From assembly GCA_018267215.1 (NCBI GenBank), contig JAFDYX010000009.1:1-64000 (forward strand): DNA of 64,000 bases, read 5' to 3'. A program made the position numbers and the translations under genes. The notes under the pieces were generated by a model that had not been told where the DNA came from, made no database searches, and worked only from the letters and a program-made list of their open reading frames with translations. The first letter of the stretch is position 1, and the number at the start of each line of letters is the position of its first letter. Shown one piece after another: positions 26,981-35,385 of the stretch. The stretch is from Bacteroidota bacterium. Its GTDB lineage: Bacteria > Bacteroidota > Bacteroidia > Cytophagales > Cyclobacteriaceae.

Positions 26981-27655
26981 TCATAAATATTTTTCTTTCT
27001 TCAAAAAATCAACCCAGTGTTCATAACCTTTAGCGTTGAGGTGCAACCCATCGGTAGAGTAGAGGGCGTTCATCCGCCCTTCATTGTCTGTAAAGGTGCT
27101 GTGCAAGTCAATATAGGTATAGCGCAGCTTCGAAGCGTATTTTCTTAGTTGGCTGTTGATGGTTATAACTGATTCGGCCTTGCCTTTAAACTCTTTTAAA
27201 AAATTTTTAAAAATTTCATTCGTTGGTAAAATAGATTGCACGTAAACCTGTGTTTGGGGCGAGCGCCCATGAATTTGAATGACAATGTTAAAAATGTTTT
27301 CAATCACCACTTCATCCGGTGTGTTGCGCGACAGGTCGTTAATGCCGATCAATAGAAAAACTTTAGAGGGCTTGCGTTCGGTAACATCCGGTAAGCGGTG
27401 GAGGACACCAAACGTTACATCTCCGGAAATGCCCCGGTTAAGAACGGATGTGTCGTTTAATAATTTTTTCCAATTACCGCCCTCGGTAATGCTGTTGCCG
27501 AGCATGATGATGTTACCCTTCACCATACGTTCTTTTTGAAAGAGTTGATAACGTTGTGTATAGTGTTCGGGCAGGTTGGGGAGCGTATCGTAAGTTTTTG
27601 TTTGTGTATAGGCAGTGCCAACACAGACAACCCAGAGAACTACGGTAAGTTTCAT
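26981..27655 (-). CDS. SGNH/GDSL-type hydrolase
   Basis: A 224-residue secreted hydrolase with a short signal peptide. The SGNH blocks are present: the block I Ser in MLGNSITEGG (GNS instead of GDS), the block II Gly in ISGDVTFGV, the block III Asn in LIGINDLSR, and the block V Asp and His in DGLHLNAKGY. Such enzymes remove acyl or acetyl groups from sugars or lipids. It is the first gene of the operon with the Asp-box protein and the MFS transporter, a set that could deacetylate, process and import a glycan. Confidence 0.9.
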   Translation of the reverse strand: MKLTVVLWVVCVGTAYTQTKTYDTLPNLPEHYTQRYQLFQKERMVKGNIIMLGNSITEGGNWKKLLNDTSVLNRGISGDVTFGVLHRLPDVTERKPSKVFLLIGINDLSRNTPDEVVIENIFNIVIQIHGRSPQTQVYVQSILPTNEIFKNFLKEFKGKAESVITINSQLRKYASKLRYTYIDLHSTFTDNEGRMNALYSTDGLHLNAKGYEHWVDFLKKEKYL

Positions 27656-27795
27656 GACAGAAATAAAAGTGCCCTAAAAGTAGGAATCAAAAGGCAGATA
27701 ATCTACCCGGCATGGGATGGATAACCATAAATTTTGAAATAGCTTTTTGCCGTTTCGTAAATCATCCTTATTATTGCCCTCACAAATTTTAATAC

Positions 27796-27975
27796 ATGGG
27801 AAGAGGAGATAAAAAATCTAAACAAGGAAAACGTAGGCTTGGCTCTTACGGCAACTCGCGCAATCGCAAAAAGATTAAGGCTCAATTAAAAAGGGCTGCC
27901 AGCAAAAAACCTGCTGCCGTAGCTGCCGGTGAAAAACCGAAAGCCAAAAAAACAGTTAAGAAAAAAGAAGACTAA
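27796..27975 (+). CDS. 30S ribosomal protein bTHX
   Basis: A 59-residue, very basic protein starting MGRGDKKSKQGKRRLGSYGN, the recognisable core of bTHX (ribosomal protein Thx), which sits in a cavity of the 30S head. The C-terminal tail is Lys/Ala-rich, as in Bacteroidota homologues. Its TAA stop (27973-27975) is separated by one base from the ATG of the trp leader peptide. The attenuator therefore lies in the 3' part of the bTHX transcript unless a promoter is hidden inside this gene. Confidence 0.93.
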   Translation: MGRGDKKSKQGKRRLGSYGNSRNRKKIKAQLKRAASKKPAAVAAGEKPKAKKTVKKKED

Positions 27976-27976
27976 G

Positions 27977-28051
27977 ATGTATCAGTTTACAATCAATGCA
28001 TGGTGGTGGCACAGATCAATTAATGATCGGTGTCGTTCTTTGTATTGTTAA
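27977..28051 (+). CDS. trpL: trp operon leader peptide with three tandem Trp codons
   Basis: A 24-residue open frame, MYQFTINAWWWHRSINDRCR followed by SLYC and a TAA. Trp codons 9-11 (TGG TGG TGG, 28001-28009) are consecutive, which is extremely unlikely by chance immediately upstream of trpE. The ATG starts one base after the bTHX stop. The frame is followed by a transcription terminator. A ribosome stalled on the Trp codons would mask 28010-28020 and free the downstream strand for the antiterminator. This is the classical attenuation design. Confidence 0.88.
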   Translation: MYQFTINAWWWHRSINDRCRSLYC

Positions 28052-28110
28052 TAATTGATTACACAATATATCAAAGCCCGCCCGGTCAACCCGAGCGGGC
28101 TTTCTGTTTT
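28010..28110 (+). promoter_or_regulatory. trp attenuator: pause hairpin, antiterminator and terminator
   Basis: Three mutually exclusive pairings can be drawn. The 1:2 hairpin is CACaGATCA (28010-28018) with TGATCgGTG (28024-28032). The antiterminator pairs TGATCGG (28024-28030) with CCGGTCA (28082-28088) and CTTTG (28038-28042) with CAAAG (28072-28076). The terminator is AAAGCCCGC (28073-28081) with GCGGGCTTT (28095-28103), extended by CGG/CCG, then CTGTTTT. Low charged tRNA-Trp stalls the ribosome over strand 1 and favours the antiterminator. When Trp is plentiful, the ribosome reaches the stop codon and the 1:2 hairpin and terminator form. Confidence 0.85.
28073..28110 (+). terminator. Intrinsic terminator of the trp leader
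   Basis: A 12-pair GC-rich stem with one C-A mismatch (AAAGCCCGC C CGG / CCG A GCGGGCTTT), loop TCAAC, then CTGTTTT. It lies between trpL and trpE and would also end the bTHX transcript when not antagonised. Confidence 0.85.
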
Positions 28111-28129
28111 AATTAATAATGAACTACAA

Positions 28130-29527
28130 ATGAAATATCAATTACATACTTACTATAAAAAGATGTTGGCTGATACGCTCACGCCCGTCAACATCTACTT
28201 AAAGCTGCGCGATGTGTTTGCGGCCAGCATTTTATTGGAAAGCTCCGACTACCACGGCAACGAAAACAGTTTGTCACTTATCTGCTGCGAGCCGATCGCC
28301 TCGTTTACTGTACTAAATAATGTAGTAATGCAACGGCTGCCGGACGGAACTGTAAGCAAACAGCAAATTATTCCGGCAGATAAGGATTTGGCCAAGCGGC
28401 TTGAAGATTTTAAAAACTTATTTGATCTGCATACTGCTGACGAGCGTTTCCGGTCGCTGGGCTTGTTTGGATATACTTCATTTGATGCCGTACGCTATTT
28501 TGAAGATGTTAAAATTGACAATAGCAAATCAGACATACCCGATATGGTGTATAAACTGTTTCGGTATGTTATTGTAGTAGATCATTTCCATAATGACTTA
28601 CGGCTGCACGAGTTTGTGTATGGCGATCAACCCGAAACGCTTGGACGCATTGAACAAATTATTTTTAGCAACCGGTTTTCTACTTTTCGTTTTCAATCGG
28701 AAGGAACCGAAACAACCAATTATACCGATGCCGAATTTTTAGATTTGGCTGAAAAAGGAAAACAACATTGTTACCGGGGCGATGTTTTTCAGATCGTGCT
28801 GTCGCGCAGATTTGTCAACAGCTTTCAGGGCGATGAATTTAATGTTTACCGAGCCTTGCGCTCGATTAATCCATCTCCTTATCTTTTTTATTTTGATTTT
28901 GGAAACTTTAAGTTGTTTGGTTCTTCACCCGAAGCACAATTGCAGGTAAAGAATAACCACGCTTACATTTACCCGATTGCCGGAACTTTCAGGCGCAGTG
29001 GCAACGATAAGGAAGATGCATCCCTGGCCGAAAAACTATCGGCCGATGAAAAAGAAAATGCCGAACATGTCATGCTGGTTGACCTGGCCCGCAACGACAT
29101 GAGCCGCAGTGCTGCGGAGGTGAAGGTAGAAGTGTTTAAAGAAATTCAATTCTATTCGCATGTCATTCATCTGGTTTCAAAAGTTTCAGGAAAACTAAAT
29201 AGGCAATCATCAGGTGTTCAGTTATTGGCAGATACATTTCCGGCCGGCACGTTATCAGGCGCACCGAAAGTGATGGCCATGAATTTGATCAACCGATACG
29301 AAAATGTAAACCGCAGTTTTTATGGTGGCGCTATCGGGCTACTCAGTTTTGATGGCTCGCTAAATCAGGCCATTATGATCCGCACCTTTCTGAGTAAAAA
29401 CAATAAGCTAACCTATCAGGCCGGTGCCGGCATCGTGTCGAAATCAAATAACCAAAATGAATTACAGGAAGTAAACAATAAACTGGAAGCCTTGCGCAAG
29501 GCAATCAAACTGGCCGAAACAATTTAA
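28130..29527 (+). CDS. trpE: Anthranilate synthase component I
   Basis: A 465-residue chorismate-utilising enzyme that makes anthranilate from chorismate and ammonia supplied by TrpG. The Trp-feedback motif LLES is present near residue 45 (SILLESSDYHG). The catalytic region shows DVFQIVLSRRF, PIAGTFRR, HVMLVDLARND and GTLSGAPKVMAM. The ATG at 28130 is chosen because the longer frame starting at 28055 would run through the terminator hairpin. The protein then has the normal family length. It is the first structural gene of trpEGDCFBA. Confidence 0.95.
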   Translation: MKYQLHTYYKKMLADTLTPVNIYLKLRDVFAASILLESSDYHGNENSLSLICCEPIASFTVLNNVVMQRLPDGTVSKQQIIPADKDLAKRLEDFKNLFDLHTADERFRSLGLFGYTSFDAVRYFEDVKIDNSKSDIPDMVYKLFRYVIVVDHFHNDLRLHEFVYGDQPETLGRIEQIIFSNRFSTFRFQSEGTETTNYTDAEFLDLAEKGKQHCYRGDVFQIVLSRRFVNSFQGDEFNVYRALRSINPSPYLFYFDFGNFKLFGSSPEAQLQVKNNHAYIYPIAGTFRRSGNDKEDASLAEKLSADEKENAEHVMLVDLARNDMSRSAAEVKVEVFKEIQFYSHVIHLVSKVSGKLNRQSSGVQLLADTFPAGTLSGAPKVMAMNLINRYENVNRSFYGGAIGLLSFDGSLNQAIMIRTFLSKNNKLTYQAGAGIVSKSNNQNELQEVNNKLEALRKAIKLAETI

Positions 29528-29539
29528 TTCTTATAGCTG

Positions 29540-30109
29540 ATGAAAATATTAGTTCTCGATAATTACGATTCATTTACATACAACTTGGTGCACATCATCC
29601 GTTCATTGGGGCATCATCCTGATATTTTCAGAAATGATAAAATCGCAGTTGAAGAAGTGAGCCGTTACGATAAAATTTTACTGTCGCCCGGCCCGGGCAT
29701 CCCGTCTGAGGCAGGCATCATGCTGCCACTAATCAAAGAATACGGAGCGACCAAAAGTATTCTCGGCATTTGTTTGGGGCATCAGGGAATCGCTGAAGTA
29801 TATGGTGCACAATTGTTTAATATTCCTCATGTGTTGCACGGAGTTACATCCATAGGTAAAGTGAAAGATGAGAATGAAAGGCTTTTTACCGGAGTTTCCA
29901 AAACATTTTATTGTACACATTATCACTCATGGGCAGTTGTGCCGGAAAGCATTCCGGGAGATTTGAAAGTAACGGCTACCAACGATGATGGTTTAGTACT
30001 CGGCATCAGCCACATAAAACATGATGTAAAAGGACTGCAGTTTCATCCCGAGTCGGTGATGACAACGGAAGGGCCGAAGATGATAGAAAACTGGTTGAAG
30101 GATAAGTAA
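29540..30109 (+). CDS. trpG: Anthranilate synthase component II (glutamine amidotransferase)
   Basis: A 189-residue class I amidotransferase that gives ammonia to TrpE. The nucleophile Cys is in LGICLGHQGIAE, the oxyanion region in LSPGPGIP, and the catalytic His-Glu in FHPESVMT. It begins 12 bases after trpE. It is a separate protein, not fused to TrpE or TrpD. Confidence 0.95.
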   Translation: MKILVLDNYDSFTYNLVHIIRSLGHHPDIFRNDKIAVEEVSRYDKILLSPGPGIPSEAGIMLPLIKEYGATKSILGICLGHQGIAEVYGAQLFNIPHVLHGVTSIGKVKDENERLFTGVSKTFYCTHYHSWAVVPESIPGDLKVTATNDDGLVLGISHIKHDVKGLQFHPESVMTTEGPKMIENWLKDK

Positions 30110-30128
30110 GACTACAACGATTTATTAA

Positions 30129-31115
30129 ATGAAAGAAATACTGAATGAATTGATTGACCATCGAGCGCTGACAAAAGATACAGCTAAACGTGTGCTGGTT
30201 GAACTGGCCTCTGGCAAAGTAAACGCCAGCCAGATTTCTGCGTTCATGACCGTCTATATGATGCGCGGCATTACCGTAGATGAACTGGAAGGCTTTCGCG
30301 ATGCCATGCTCGAGTTGTGTATTCCCATAAAATTTGATGAACCCGTCATGGACTTGTGTGGAACAGGTGGAGATGCGAAAAATACGTTTAATATTTCCAC
30401 ACTCAGCTCTTTTGTGGTGGCAGCTGCCGGCCAGCCGGTGGCCAAACATGGCAACTATGGTGTGTCTTCGTTCTCAGGCTCGTCCAATATCCTTGAATAT
30501 TTCGGTTACAAGTTTACGAACGACTCCGATGAGTTGCATCGTTGTTTAGATCGCGCTAATATCTGTTTTATGCACGCCCCATTGTTTCATCCGGCCATGA
30601 AGAATGTAGCTCCTATCAGAAAAGAATTAGGTGTGAAAACATTTTTTAATATGCTCGGGCCGATGGTAAACCCCGCTTTTCCCACACGGCAATTAGTAGG
30701 TGTATTCAGCTTAGAGTTAGCACGCCAGTATGGTTATCTTTATAAACGCAGCGATAAAAAATTTTTGATATTACACTCGACTGATGGCTTTGATGAAATT
30801 TCGTTAACAAGCTCTTTCAAATGCTTTTCCCCATCAGGTGAAATATTGATGGAGCCTGAGGATTTGAATTTACCTCGCCTCCGGTCGTCTGATCTGAAAG
30901 GAGGGGCGAACATGGAAGAGACTGCCAAAATTTTTATGAATGTATTGGAAGGGAAAGGAACAGCAGAACAAAACTCAGCAGTCATTGCCAATGCCGGTAT
31001 GGCACTCTATTGCGCCCATCAACCTAACGATTTGTTTGCGGCATTAGCACAAGCACAAGAATCGTTAGAGTCGGGCAAGGCATTGCAGTCATTTAAAAAA
31101 TTAGTAAACGGATAG
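30129..31115 (+). CDS. trpD: Anthranilate phosphoribosyltransferase
   Basis: A 328-residue enzyme joining anthranilate and PRPP. The diphosphate-binding loop DLCGTGGDAKNTFNIST and the anthranilate/PRPP motif KHGNYGVSSFSGSSN are visible. The Tyr after HGN replaces the Arg of the common form. It starts 19 bases after trpG and ends one base before trpC. Confidence 0.95.
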   Translation: MKEILNELIDHRALTKDTAKRVLVELASGKVNASQISAFMTVYMMRGITVDELEGFRDAMLELCIPIKFDEPVMDLCGTGGDAKNTFNISTLSSFVVAAAGQPVAKHGNYGVSSFSGSSNILEYFGYKFTNDSDELHRCLDRANICFMHAPLFHPAMKNVAPIRKELGVKTFFNMLGPMVNPAFPTRQLVGVFSLELARQYGYLYKRSDKKFLILHSTDGFDEISLTSSFKCFSPSGEILMEPEDLNLPRLRSSDLKGGANMEETAKIFMNVLEGKGTAEQNSAVIANAGMALYCAHQPNDLFAALAQAQESLESGKALQSFKKLVNG

Positions 31116-31116
31116 C

Positions 31117-31911
31117 ATGAATATTCTCGAAAAAATTGTTGCCCAAAAAAAGCTAGAAGTGGCTGAGCGATGGAGCCAAGTGCCAGTGAAGCAACTGGAG
31201 CAGAGTGTTTATTTTTCTGCGCCAACACAGTCATTGAAAAAAAGCTTACAGGATAAAAATAAATCTGGCATCATTACAGAGTTTAAACGTCAGTCGCCAT
31301 CTAAAGGCATTATTCATGCACAAGCTACGGTTGAGACTGTCACCTCTGGTTATGTGCAAGCCGGAGCCAGCGCGTTATCCATTTTGACTGACTCTAATTT
31401 TTTTGGAGGCAGCAATGCTGATTTACTGACTGCCAGGAAATTAAATTTTTGTCCGATACTCAGAAAAGATTTTACGATTGACGAATACCAGCTCATCGAA
31501 GCGAAGGCCATCGGGGCAGATGCTATTTTGTTAATTGCCGCTATTCTGCAACCCAAACAAATAATATTACTTTCTGATTTTGCCCATAGCTTGGGTTTAG
31601 AAGTTTTACTGGAGGTGCATTCTCATCAGGAGTTAGATCCTTCTTTTTTTTCTCACGTTGATTTGATAGGTGTTAATAACAGAGATTTAAAAACTTTTGA
31701 AGTAAATACCGACCTCTCTAAAAAACTTTCATCATTCATTCCTTCTGAAATCATAAAAATTTCGGAGAGTGGAATCAGCAAGCCCGAAACAATCGTTGAA
31801 CTAAAAAAATATGGTTTTGAAGGCTTTTTGATAGGCGAAAATTTCATGAAAGAAAGTAGGCCGGAGGTAGCAGCTGCCGAATTTATAACAAAACTCAAAT
31901 CACTATCGTGA
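31117..31911 (+). CDS. trpC: Indole-3-glycerol-phosphate synthase
   Basis: A 264-residue TIM barrel that closes the indole ring. The motifs are present in order: IITEFKRQSPSKG (catalytic Lys and phosphate site), LRKDFTIDEYQ, LIGVNNRDLKTFEV and ISESGI. The stop overlaps the GTG start of trpF (GTGA), so the two are translationally coupled and not fused. Confidence 0.95.
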   Translation: MNILEKIVAQKKLEVAERWSQVPVKQLEQSVYFSAPTQSLKKSLQDKNKSGIITEFKRQSPSKGIIHAQATVETVTSGYVQAGASALSILTDSNFFGGSNADLLTARKLNFCPILRKDFTIDEYQLIEAKAIGADAILLIAAILQPKQIILLSDFAHSLGLEVLLEVHSHQELDPSFFSHVDLIGVNNRDLKTFEVNTDLSKKLSSFIPSEIIKISESGISKPETIVELKKYGFEGFLIGENFMKESRPEVAAAEFITKLKSLS

Positions 31912-32531
31912 ACATAAAACTCAAAATATGTGGTATGCGCCAACATGAAAACATTTCAGCGGTGGCTGCGCTTCAACCTGATTTTATGGGCTTTATCTTT
32001 TATGAAAAATCAAAACGTTTTGTCGGAAATGACTTTACTATTCCAAACAGTTTTCCGAAACCAACAAAAAGGGTAGGGGTCTTTGTAAATGAGCCGATAG
32101 AATCGGTTTTAGAGAAGGTATCAATTCACCAACTTGATTTTGTGCAATTGCATGGTAATGAGCGGGCTGTAGAATGTAAGAAATTAAAATCTAAAGTGGG
32201 TGTGATCAAAGCCTTCCCGGTAGATGAACATTTTGATTTTGCTGAAACCAAACCCTTCGTTCCGTTTGTGGATTTTTTCCTCTTTGATACAAAGAGCCCT
32301 GACTATGGCGGATCGGGAAAAAAATTCGATTGGAACTTGATGAAGAAGTATCAGGAGATTGTTCCCTTCTTTTTGAGTGGAGGAATCTCAAAAAAAAATT
32401 TGTCTGACATTAAAGCAGTAAACTTACCTCAATTTTTTGCCATTGACCTGAACAGTGGTGTGGAGATTGAGCCGGCTCTGAAAGATATAGAAGCAATCCA
32501 ATCAATACAAACCAAACTACGCAACATTTAA
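31908..32531 (+). CDS. trpF: Phosphoribosylanthranilate isomerase (operon copy)
   Basis: A 207-residue TIM barrel performing the Amadori rearrangement. The catalytic Cys is in [12 protein letters not shown] and the general-acid Asp region in [29 protein letters not shown] and [10 protein letters not shown] form the phosphate site. It uses a GTG start overlapping the trpC stop by four bases. This is the canonical copy, in contrast to the divergent one at 9.3-9.9 kb. Confidence 0.94.
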   Translation: MNIKLKICGMRQHENISAVAALQPDFMGFIFYEKSKRFVGNDFTIPNSFPKPTKRVGVFVNEPIESVLEKVSIHQLDFVQLHGNERAVECKKLKSKVGVIKAFPVDEHFDFAETKPFVPFVDFFLFDTKSPDYGGSGKKFDWNLMKKYQEIVPFFLSGGISKKNLSDIKAVNLPQFFAIDLNSGVEIEPALKDIEAIQSIQTKLRNI

Positions 32532-32563
32532 CACTCATAACTTTCAACTCACAACCCACTCGT

Positions 32564-33745
32564 ATGAAATACACAGTTGATCAAAACGGCTACTACGGAA
32601 AATTCGGTGGCGCATTTATCCCAGAGATGTTATATCCTAATGTAGAAGAGTTGCGGAGCAACTACTTATCCATTATTGAATCGCAGAATTTTAAAAATGA
32701 ATTTGATTCTTTATTGCAAAATTATGTAGGCAGACCCACACCACTTTTTTTTGCTTCTCGGCTATCAGAAAAATACAAAGCAAAAATTTATCTCAAACGC
32801 GAAGACCTTTGTCATACAGGGGCTCATAAAATTAACAACACCATCGGGCAAATATTATTGGCTAAGCGGTTGGGCAAGCAAAAAATAATTGCTGAAACCG
32901 GGGCAGGTCAACACGGAGTGGCTACGGCTACCGTATGTGCTTTGATGGGCATGGAGTGTATCGTGTACATGGGCAAACTCGACATGGAAAGACAACGTCC
33001 CAATGTAGAGCGTATGCGTATTTTGGGTGCACGTGTCGAGGCGGCCACTTCCGGTAACATGACACTAAAAGATGCAACTAATGAGGCCATGCGCCATTGG
33101 ATTAACCATCCCACTGATACACATTATATCATCGGGTCGGTAGTGGGGCCACATCCGTATCCAGATATGGTAGCACGCTTTCAGTCTGTGATCAGCGCAG
33201 AGATAAAAAAACAATTACAGCGCGAAACAGGAAATCCTTATCCTGACTATGTCGTTGCCTGCGTAGGAGGTGGCAGCAACGCAGCCGGTGCTTACTATCA
33301 CTTTCTGCATGACGAGCATGTGCAACTTATCGGTGTAGAAGCTGCAGGAAAAGGAGTGGACACGCCTGAGTCGGCAGCTACCACCGCATTAGGCAGAATA
33401 GGAATTTTGCACGGCAGCAAATCGCTGCTGATGCAAACGGATGATGGTCAGGTCATCGAACCATATTCCATTTCTGCTGGCCTCGATTATCCCGGCATAG
33501 GCCCGTTGCATGCCCATTTGTTCGATACGGGGCGTGTACAATTTTTAAACGTAACCGATGAGCAAGCGATGAACGCGGGCATAGAACTGAGTAGAATGGA
33601 AGGTATTATTCCGGCTATTGAAAGTGCCCATGCCGTAGCTGCTCTAAGCCAATTAGACCTGAGCGATGAAGACATCGTAGTTGTTAACCTGTCAGGTCGT
33701 GGAGATAAAGATTTAGAAACGTATATAAAGTGGGGGAGGTATTGA
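32564..33745 (+). CDS. trpB: Tryptophan synthase beta chain
   Basis: A 393-residue PLP enzyme that condenses indole and serine. The PLP lysine is in the [10 protein letters not shown] segment, the carboxylate-binding loop reads [12 protein letters not shown], the phosphate loop [10 protein letters not shown], and the C-terminal NLSGRGDKD is normal. The length is typical of TrpB1. Confidence 0.96.
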   Translation: MKYTVDQNGYYGKFGGAFIPEMLYPNVEELRSNYLSIIESQNFKNEFDSLLQNYVGRPTPLFFASRLSEKYKAKIYLKREDLCHTGAHKINNTIGQILLAKRLGKQKIIAETGAGQHGVATATVCALMGMECIVYMGKLDMERQRPNVERMRILGARVEAATSGNMTLKDATNEAMRHWINHPTDTHYIIGSVVGPHPYPDMVARFQSVISAEIKKQLQRETGNPYPDYVVACVGGGSNAAGAYYHFLHDEHVQLIGVEAAGKGVDTPESAATTALGRIGILHGSKSLLMQTDDGQVIEPYSISAGLDYPGIGPLHAHLFDTGRVQFLNVTDEQAMNAGIELSRMEGIIPAIESAHAVAALSQLDLSDEDIVVVNLSGRGDKDLETYIKWGRY

Positions 33746-33749
33746 GGGA

Positions 33750-33787
33750 AGTTTAAAGTGAAAAGTCTAAAGTTTAAAGCGAAAAGT
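33750..33787. repeat. Short direct repeat in the trpB-trpA spacer
   Basis: AGTTTAAAGTGAAAAGT (33750-33766) recurs with one change at 33771-33787, a 21-base period, followed by CATCAACA-type repeats up to the trpA start. The 91-base spacer is the longest between structural genes of the operon. Similar A/T-rich GTGAAAA strings follow the TolC gene at 63.06 kb. No function is evident. Confidence 0.45.
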
Positions 33788-33836
33788 TTTTTGAGTTAGA
33801 TACATCGCCTACATCAACACATCAACACATTACCAC

Positions 33837-34610
33837 ATGAATCGCATCAATAAATTATTTCAGCAAAATAGAGGGAAGATATTATCTGTTTTTTATACAG
33901 CCGGATTTCCTCAACGGGATGACACGGTTGCCATTGCCCAGGAATTAGAAAAAGCAGGAGCAGACATGATCGAAATCGGCATTCCATTTTCCGATCCGGT
34001 AGCAGACGGCCCTGTTATTCAGCAGAGCAATAAAGTAGCACTCGACAATGGCATGAACGTAAAGCTATTGCTGGAGCAGATCCGAGAAATCAGAAAGACT
34101 GTTAATCTACCGATCCTCTTGATGGGCTACCTTAATCCGGTATTACAATATGGAATAGAAAAATTTTGTACTGACGCACGGCAGGCAGGGGTGGACGGGC
34201 TGATCTTGCCCGATCTTCCACTGCGCGAGTACGAAACAGAATACAAATCATTATTCGAGCAAAATAATTTATTTAACATCTTTCTTATTTCGCCCACTAC
34301 TTCCGAAGAGCGAATCCGCCAAATTGATTCACTGACCAACGGGTTTATTTATGCCGTGTCGGCTTCCAGCACCACCGGAGCCAGAAATGGTTTTTCTTCC
34401 GAACAAGAATCATACTTTAAAAAACTGAAACAACTTCAATTAAAAAAACCTTTTCTCATCGGCTTTGGTATCTCTAACAAGGCAACATTTTTAACGGCCT
34501 GCGAATATGGGGCAGGTGCTATTGTGGGGAGTTCTTTCATTACATTACTAAGGGATACTTCGGTCACGAGTACAGCCATCAAACAATTTGTTCATGACTT
34601 TATAAACTGA
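33837..34610 (+). CDS. trpA: Tryptophan synthase alpha chain
   Basis: A 257-residue TIM barrel releasing indole from indole glycerol phosphate. The catalytic Glu is in MIEIGIPFSDP, the Asp in LILPDLPL, and the phosphate sites in SASSTTGAR and FGISNKAT with GAIVGSSF. It is the last gene of the trp operon. No strong hairpin terminator follows it. Confidence 0.95.
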   Translation: MNRINKLFQQNRGKILSVFYTAGFPQRDDTVAIAQELEKAGADMIEIGIPFSDPVADGPVIQQSNKVALDNGMNVKLLLEQIREIRKTVNLPILLMGYLNPVLQYGIEKFCTDARQAGVDGLILPDLPLREYETEYKSLFEQNNLFNIFLISPTTSEERIRQIDSLTNGFIYAVSASSTTGARNGFSSEQESYFKKLKQLQLKKPFLIGFGISNKATFLTACEYGAGAIVGSSFITLLRDTSVTSTAIKQFVHDFIN

Positions 34611-34689
34611 GTACTGGGTTTGCTTCCACCTGTCATTTTTTTTACTTTTTTTTAAAAGTATTGACGATCATTGTAGTTCAATTTTTTTT

Positions 34690-35385
34690 ATGGCAGAGAT
34701 AGTGCTACAAGCAGAACAGTTAACCAAAACTTATTCTGCAGGGAATAAAAAACTTACCGTATTAGAAAATGTTTCCTTTCAGGCAGAGGAAGGCACCAGC
34801 CTGGCTATCATCGGGCCGAGCGGAAGCGGCAAGACTACATTATTGGGACTTTGTGCCGGCCTTGATGTACCTTCTGCTGGAATCGTTTCGCTGATGGGCC
34901 TTAAATTGAACGTCATGAGCGAAGACGATCGCGCGTTCTTGCGTAACCAGTATGTCGGATTTATATTTCAGAACTTTCAACTTCTCGCCACGCTGACAGC
35001 CTTAGAAAATGTAATGGTGCCGCTGGAACTGCGCGGAGAAAAAAATGTGTCGGCTCGGGCAAAGGAATGGTTACACCGCGTTGGTCTTTCCGATCGGCTC
35101 AATCATTATCCATCACAACTGTCAGGAGGCGAACAACAGCGGGTTGCCATTGCCCGTGCTTTTATTACATCTCCCCGCATATTATTTGCCGATGAACCCA
35201 CAGGCAACTTAGATGAAGAAAATGCCGGACAGGTAGCCCAGCTACTTTTTGAAATGAACAAACAGGAAAAAACTACGCTTGTACTGGTTACACACAATGC
35301 TGAGTTAGCTCAGAAAACACAACGCATACTGCACATGAAAGGCGGGCACTTGATTGAAGACTACAAGCCAAAGATTACCACTTGA
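34690..35385 (+). CDS. ABC transporter ATP-binding protein (YbbA-like)
   Basis: A 231-residue ATPase: Walker [10 protein letters not shown]-loop [13 protein letters not shown], signature [15 protein letters not shown], Walker [13 protein letters not shown] and an H-loop His in LVTHNAEL. Its stop overlaps the TTG start of the permease gene (TTGA). This layout matches YbbA-YbbP pairs, which are lipoprotein- or lipid-extraction-type transporters of uncertain substrate. Confidence 0.93.
   Translation: MAEIVLQAEQLTKTYSAGNKKLTVLENVSFQAEEGTSLAIIGPSGSGKTTLLGLCAGLDVPSAGIVSLMGLKLNVMSEDDRAFLRNQYVGFIFQNFQLLATLTALENVMVPLELRGEKNVSARAKEWLHRVGLSDRLNHYPSQLSGGEQQRVAIARAFITSPRILFADEPTGNLDEENAGQVAQLLFEMNKQEKTTLVLVTHNAELAQKTQRILHMKGGHLIEDYKPKITT

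Noticed and set aside
28055..28129. Upstream extension of trpE from 28055
   Set aside because: It would translate the terminator hairpin and add residues absent from the family; the ATG at 28130 gives the normal length.
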